In this document: one piece after another, positions 58,681 through 64,000 of the stretch | Layout: every line of letters begins with the position of its first letter | How positions within the stretch are numbered: the stretch's first letter is position 1 | Source: Progne subis subis | Taxonomy: Eukaryota; Chordata; Aves; Passeriformes; Hirundinidae | Reading direction: 5' to 3' | Assembly (NCBI GenBank): GCA_022316685.1 | Contig: JAKJHU010001592.1 | Coordinates: 1 to 64,000 of the forward strand | DNA: 64,000 nucleotides | Made by a program: the position numbers and the translations under genes | The notes under the pieces: model-generated | What the model was told of the DNA's origin: nothing | Seen by the model: only the letters and a program-made list of their open reading frames with translations | Database searches by the model: none

Positions 58681-60799
58681 CGTGATGGGTTATCTTTGTC
58701 TGGCTGCCATATGCCCACACAGCCACTCTCTTACTCCCCCTCATCAGCAAGACAGGAGGAGAAAATAAGGTTAAAAACACTGTGGGTAGAGATGACAAAG
58801 AGATTGGTCGCCAATTGCCATCACAGGCAAAACAGACTTGACTCGGGAAGAATAATTTTAAAAATTGCCAATCAGTTGTAACAGAGTAGGATATTGCGAA
58901 ATAAAAACAAAACTAAAATCACCTGTCCCCCACACCCCTCTTCTTCCCAAGCTTGACTTCACTCTTTACTCTTCAACCTCCTCCTCACAAAGCAGCATAG
59001 GCAGAGATGGGGAATGGGAGTTCTGATCAGCTCATAACACTGTCTCTGCTACTCCTTCCTCCTCACACTGTTCCTCTGATCTAGAGTGGGTTTCCTCCCA
59101 TGGGATACAGTCCTTCATGAATATGTTGCTTTTGCATGGCCTGGTTTTTGGTAGCGGGGGGGCCACAGAGGCCGCTTCTGTGAGAAGCTTCTAGAAGCTT
59201 CCACCATGTCTGGCAGAGCCAATCCCTGATGGCTCTGAAGATGGACCTGCCTCTGGACAAACCTGGGCCAATTAAGAGATTGGTAACGCCGCTGTAATAA
59301 CATATTTAAGAAGAAAATCAAAACAAAGTGAGGGCACAGTTTTTTCCTAGCCAGAGAAGAGGAGGTGAGAACATGTGAGGGAAATCAACATGGCGACACC
59401 AAGGTCAGTGGAGAAGGAGAGGGAGAAGGTGCTCCAGGCGCTGGAGCCAGGATTCCTCTGCAGGCCATGGTAAAGACCATAGTGAAAAAGGCTATCCCCC
59501 CTGCAGCCCATGGGGATTCTGGGGATTCACAGGGGATGCAAAGATCCACTCACAGCCCGTGGGGGAGGTGCCCATGCCCAAGCAGGTGGATGCCTGGAGG
59601 AGGCTGTGATCCAGTGGAAGACCCCGTGGAGAGAGGGGTCCCCTGCTTCCAAGCTGGAGCAGCCTGTCCTTGGAGGACTGCACCCTGTGGAAGAGTAACC
59701 CACGCTGCTGCAGTTTTGGGAACTGTTTGCCCTTGGAGGGACTCATGTTGCATCAGGTGTGGTAGGACTGCTGCTCATGAGAGTGGACCCATGCTGGAGA
59801 AGTTCACAGAGAACTGTCTCCCATGGGAGGGACCCCATGGCATAGCAGGACTGCTCTCCTTGAGCAGTGGAAGAAAACCTTGGTTGATGAACTGACCAAA
59901 ACCCATATGCCTTGTCTCCCTGCGCTGTCAGTAGGAAGGAGGGAGGGATTGGGGGAAGAAAAGGTGTTTTAAGGGTTTATTTTCTTCTTGCTATCCTTGT
60001 CTGATTTTGTTAGTAATAAATTCACTTTGTACCTCCAAGTCAAGCCTGTTTTGCCCTTGGAGTGTTTTCTCCCAGTCCTTATCTCAACTCATGAACCCTT
60101 TGTTTAATTTTTTTTTCTCTCCTCTGCCCAGCTGTGGCAGAGGAGGGGGAGTGAGCCACTTTCTTGGGTGCCTGGCATTTGGCCAGGCTCAAACCATTAC
60201 AATGAACTTCAGTGTGAATCCCTCTGAAGAACAAACTGCAGTTCTTCAAGAACTGCTCCTGCATGAGTCCTCCACAGACCACAGTTCCTGCCAGAAAACC
60301 TGCTCCTGCATGGTCTACTCTCCATGGGCCAGAGTTCCTGCCAGAAGTCTGCTCTATCATTGGCTCATCATGGGCTCTAGCTTCCCTGTGGGCACATCAT
60401 TCTCCTCTGGCATGGGATCCTTCATGGGCTGCAGGGGTTCAGCCTGCCTCACCATCGTCTTCACCACAGGCTGCAGGGGAATCTCTGCTCCGGCACCTGA
60501 AGCACCTCCTCTCCCTCCTTCTTCACTGACCTTGATATCTGCAGGGTTGTTTTTCTCACATTTTTTCCTTACTTTTCTCTCTCACAACTGCTATGCAATG
60601 TCTTTTACCCTTTCTTAAATATGTTATCACAGAAGCACCACCAGCTTCACTGATTGGCACAGCCTTGGCCAGTGGTGGGGTCCATTTTGGAGCCCACTGA
60701 AACTGTCTCTGGGCATGGAGGCAGCCCCTGATTTCTTCTCATAAAAGCCATTCCTGCAGCCCCTCCACTACAAAAATATTGCCACATAAACTGAATATA
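58681..60799 (-). mobile_element. LTR family A relative in CKMT2 intron, TSD TGTAT
   Basis: Minus-strand LTR of about 1.03 kb without its guest, TSD TGTAT (58676-58680, 60800-60804). Both termini carry one transition from TG/CA. 60202-60799 is the reverse complement of the family A 5' half (compare 20988 and 59122). It is split at ATGAA by a plus-strand family A LTR. Confidence 0.8.
59122..60201 (+). mobile_element. LTR family A (nested, plus strand), TSD ATGAA
   Basis: 1,080 bp, starting TATGTTGCTTTTGCATGG (TG mutated to TA) and ending AAACCATTACA, TSD ATGAA (59117-59121, 60202-60206). TATA-like ATAACATATTTAAG near 59300 and TAATAAATTC near 60015. It is an uninterrupted model for the split copy at 20988-24914. 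Confidence 0.88.
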
Positions 60800-60941
60800 T
60801 GTATAAACCAAGAAATTATTATATATTTCAGCTATGCTGTGTATTCCATATTTCCTGATTGCTAAGTAGTTTCTTAAACTAGCAAGGAATACTGTTTAAA
60901 GATATCAGATCAAGTGCTTATGATGTTTTTTTTCTCTTCAG

Positions 60942-61140
60942 TGCAGACTATCCTGATCTCCGCAAACATAACAACTGCATGGCTGAATGCCTCACACCAG
61001 CAATTTATGCCAGGCTAAGGGACAAGATGACTCCCAATGGCTACACCCTAGACCAGTGTATCCAAACCGGGGTTGACAATCCTGGCCATCCTTTCATTAA
61101 AACTGTGGGCATGGTTGCAGGTGATGAAGAATCCTATGAG
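60942..61140 (+). CDS. CKMT2: CKMT2, second coding exon
   Basis: 199 bp from acceptor TCTCTTCAG to donor GAG|GTAATT, completing the serine codon split by the previous intron. It encodes the N-terminal domain of the kinase: [20 protein letters not shown], then [20 protein letters not shown] and [13 protein letters not shown]. These segments belong to the octamer-forming and nucleotide-proximal N-terminal domain shared by mitochondrial creatine kinases. No stop or shift. The exon ends in phase 0. Confidence 0.95.
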
Positions 61141-62515
61141 GTAATTTTCACAATGCTATCATATTTTTTTCAGTTTGTATGGTATATTTCACAAGACCTC
61201 ATTATATGGACACATATTCTTAGTCAAATATGGACTTCTAAGAAGAATCGTGTCCCAGAGAATATATATGGGGCAGATAATGTACATTTTCCCTACTCTT
61301 TATGAGGATTTGAATGCTATTATACATTAGGAAATGCAGTGAATATGAGGCATTACTAAAGGAGCCCTCTCTACTGCAGTCAAAGTCAATAAAATATGGC
61401 TGCTTGGGAGCAATCCTTTATTTGCCTCCAACAGTTGCTCTCTTTCTTAATACCAAACATAGTTTATGGAAAAACAAGAGACATCAAAATAAAGATGATA
61501 TGGAAATTACACTGTAAAACAACTGTGGCAGAACTGAAAAGAAAATGGCTTCTGTGAAGTGCTGGGCATCTTTAAGCCATAACTAGTGGACCCTGGCAAA
61601 AGCCAAAAACAGTATTAGTATATAAAAAAGAAGAAAATCTTTGTTTTTATTGATCTGTGTGGCCTGCTTCCTTCAGTCTACCATACAATAGTATATTATT
61701 ATATAATCTCTTAAGAGTATCCCAAATGCTAGGCTGCTCAACATGGAAAAAGACATCTGGTATTCTGGGACTACCAGCTTCTGTGATTTGTTTTACTTAT
61801 TTAGACATAGTGACTGCCTTGAAAAGCTCTGCTAGAGTTATTGCTACACGACAGAATGAAGGTGTGATTGTGATCAGTGTTGACATACCTGTGCTAAATG
61901 GTTCTAAGTAGTACCAGTAGTCAATGGCAGCAAAGACAGGTATTCTCATATGATCTAAGAACAGGGCACAAACTGCCTGGGGACTGAACATGTATTTTAG
62001 TTGCTAATAAATCCTGAAATTTAATCTGGTTGCCATCACATATAGTACCTATCTGTGGTAACTAGAATAAGCTTGTAACTAAAGTAAGGTGCAATTTTTG
62101 ATGTGAAGGTGAGAAACCACTATAGAGCACTGTTTAGGTCAAAATGACTAAAATCCACCAATAATCTCCCAATTTATTGTTAGGAGACAAAGGGTGAAAT
62201 TCCATGTTCTGCTTCTGAGATGTATAGGGGAAACAGAGCAATTGCAAAACTCATGGCAAACTACTGTCAGTTACCATCTGCTGCATTAACAATAGATCTA
62301 TTGAAAATAGATTTTGAGAGGTAATTTTTTCAAATTTCCAAAGATACAACCCACATATGACCCTTCCCTTTATATTTACCCCTGTTAGCACTTGCTGACA
62401 TCCATGGCTATCATCCAGGAGCATGTACCAAGGAATTTCCCTTGGGACTGAAGTTAGTGCATTAAAGTGTTTCTATGACAGTGAAGACTTTTTGTAGATT
62501 CTCTTGACTCCATAG
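61141..62515 (+). other. CKMT2 intron
   Basis: No TSD-bounded repeat seen. Short ORFs here (for example 61314-61517) have no recognisable product. Confidence 0.6.
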
Positions 62516-62611
62516 GTATTTGCTGAGATTTTTGACCCTGTCATTAAAGTGAGACATAATGGCTATGATCCATGCACAATGAAGCATCACACAGACCTGG
62601 ATGCATCCAAG
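62516..62611 (+). CDS. CKMT2: CKMT2, third coding exon
   Basis: 96 bp (32 codons) from acceptor CCATAG to donor AAG|GTAGGA, in phase 0 with the previous exon: [20 protein letters not shown], then [12 protein letters not shown]. This is the conserved FDPVI..RHNGYDP segment of mitochondrial creatine kinases. One residue stands out: Cys (TGC) follows GYDP where the family normally has Arg, which would arise by one C-to-T change at a CpG. The remaining exons lie beyond the window. Confidence 0.94.
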
Positions 62612-62916
62612 GTAGGATTTAAATAAAATAATGAGGAAATCAAGATTCAATGCTGCTGCTTACAATGATGATCTTGTATGTGACAGTACATTTCCCCCCC
62701 CCCCCTCCGATCAAACTCCAAAGAAAACTGGCTAAAGAAACTGTAATGCCACAAATTACTGAAATGGCACATCCCACAGGGAGTATGTCTAAATGAAGCG
62801 AGTTCTGGTTCTGTCCTTTCTTATTGCAAGCCTGTTAGTTTACAGCTTAGATTTGCTGGGGTTTTCAGCATCTGACAAGCTAGCATCTACATGGCCTTTC
62901 TTCCTCTTCCTTATTC
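62612..62916 (+). other. CKMT2 intron with poly-C tract
   Basis: A run of about 13 C at 62693-62705; nothing else recognised. Confidence 0.6.
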
Positions 62917-63474
62917 TGTTGGGAAGGATGAAGCCAGAAAGCCCTATAAATATGATTGCTTAGATTCTGAGAATGTGAAACCTGTAACTGAGATAGAATT
63001 GAAAGTAAGTTTTGATGTTTGAGATGTCCTAGCTACTAGATGCCTGCGAAAACAACCTCCTATGTATGATTCATCCCACACATGTAACACCCCCTGAAGT
63101 ATCAAGTATCTGTAACCCCATTGGCACAAGCCTGTTACAGCCCACCTCGAGACCCCTTATCAGGGAGCTGTGAGAGTGGGCCTCCCTTCTTCTTCTTCTT
63201 CTTCTTCTTCTTCTTCTTCTTCTGCCTCTTGTCTCCTTGTTCTCTTCTCCTTTGCTCCTCTCCCTTGCCTCTTGCATCTTGCTCTTGGAATTTCTTTATC
63301 TCTCACTGCCCCCACCTTCCAAGGCCATGCTACAGCTGCGCCTGGCGGCTCCAAGCAAGGCCTCATGTCCCATACAATAAACCTCTTCTTCTAAAACTTA
63401 ACTTCAGAGATCTCTCGCCTACATTCATCCACACCGTCCTGGAGTCATCAGCAGCGGGAAGAGGCATTTCTACA
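62917..63474 (+). mobile_element. LTR family B (copy 4) in CKMT2 intron, TSD TTATTC
   Basis: 558 bp, TGTTGGGAAGG...TTTCTACA, perfect TSD TTATTC (62911-62916, 63475-63480). Sense orientation to CKMT2, with TATA-like CTATAAATATG and AATAAACCTC near 63377. A (TTC)n microsatellite lies at about 63186-63222. Confidence 0.9.
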
Positions 63475-63480
63475 TTATTC

Positions 63481-64000
63481 TTTTCTTCTAATTTCCTCTC
63501 TTTACTGGACCACTCTCACCTGACTACTTTATTCAATTACACCCTGACATTATGCAGAAGTGTCAGAGGTACAAGACTGCAAAAGAATCAAGCCAGGAGG
63601 CAAGAGTGATAGCAAGACAGACAAAACAGTGGGTCCATCAAAGGCACATTTTCACAGTACCGAAGCAAGTAGAGAACAGGTGAACAGTTCTAGTTACAGT
63701 AAACAGGTTCAGCCAACAGGCCAGTGATTGACAGAAAAGTCCATAGTGACAAGGCAAGTCTGAGGTCAGGTCAGTCAGGCACGGTCAGGATAAACAAGGT
63801 ACAAGACCAGGCACATGCATACTTACAAAGTAGCTCAGACAAGGACTGAAAGATGCCTTAAATTAAATGCAGCTCAAACCGAGGTGTAAAGACTGCAGAT
63901 GAAACTTCTCAGAAATATTTTTCAGACAGCTATTTTCAAAGTTGTCGGATCCATGGTTACACAACTGTGCAATATCAGAGCTGGATAAAACCCAGTGGAG
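63481..64000 (+). other. CKMT2 intron, unassigned
   Basis: No repeat boundary, ORF or splice-flanked exon recognised up to the window end. Confidence 0.45.

Noticed and set aside
60007..60618. 203-codon plus-strand ORF
   Set aside because: Spans the junction of two LTRs in opposite orientation, so it is fortuitous.
63121..63609. 162-codon ORF with poly-Phe
   Set aside because: Made by a (TTC)n microsatellite inside LTR B.

Overview
This window is vertebrate nuclear DNA from a bird, most likely a songbird. The evidence is many CR1 retrotransposon copies, several avian LTR families, a SINE made of a tRNA-Ile head and a CR1 tail (the TguSINE1 type known from passerines), and three clean coding exons of the sarcomeric mitochondrial creatine kinase gene CKMT2. 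CKMT2 is the only host gene I can support. Nearly everything else is endogenous retrovirus (ERV) and LINE sequence.

Layout. 1-2985: minus-strand remnant of a class I (gammaretrovirus-like) ERV, cut by an LTR with a 6-bp target-site duplication (TSD) and by a second LTR-like insert. 3869-14804: minus-strand betaretrovirus-like provirus (ERV1) with LTRs, primer-binding site (PBS), gag, pro, pol, env and polypurine tract (PPT). Inside its 5' LTR sits a second provirus (ERV2, 11365-14583) with two identical 293-bp LTRs, a 6-bp TSD, a tRNA-Phe PBS, a partial gag and an env transmembrane fragment, but no pol. 14805-19670: plus-strand env and 3' LTR-like remnant of a third ERV lineage, with two solo LTRs. 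19670-25153: a CR1 split by an LTR that holds further LTRs, up to five levels deep.

25161-55178: direct tandem array of a 14.1-kb unit (two copies plus 2.1 kb of a third). The unit holds CR1 fragments, the SINE, an ERVL pol pseudogene, several LTRs and non-repetitive sequence. Copies 1 and 2 differ almost only by single-base homopolymer indels, so they are either extremely young or partly an assembly product. The array interrupts the CR1 and leaves at a CR1 3' terminus.

55179-64000: three LTR insertions, then the first coding exon of CKMT2 and two more exons (57346-57519, 60942-61140, 62516-62611, plus strand). The introns carry an LTR nested in opposite orientation inside a relative, and a class II LTR. 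CKMT2 is Z-linked in birds. ERV density this high beside a Z gene suggests a W-linked copy or a repeat-rich part of Z, which is inference. LTR letters (A, B, C and so on) are my own labels for families recurring in this window.
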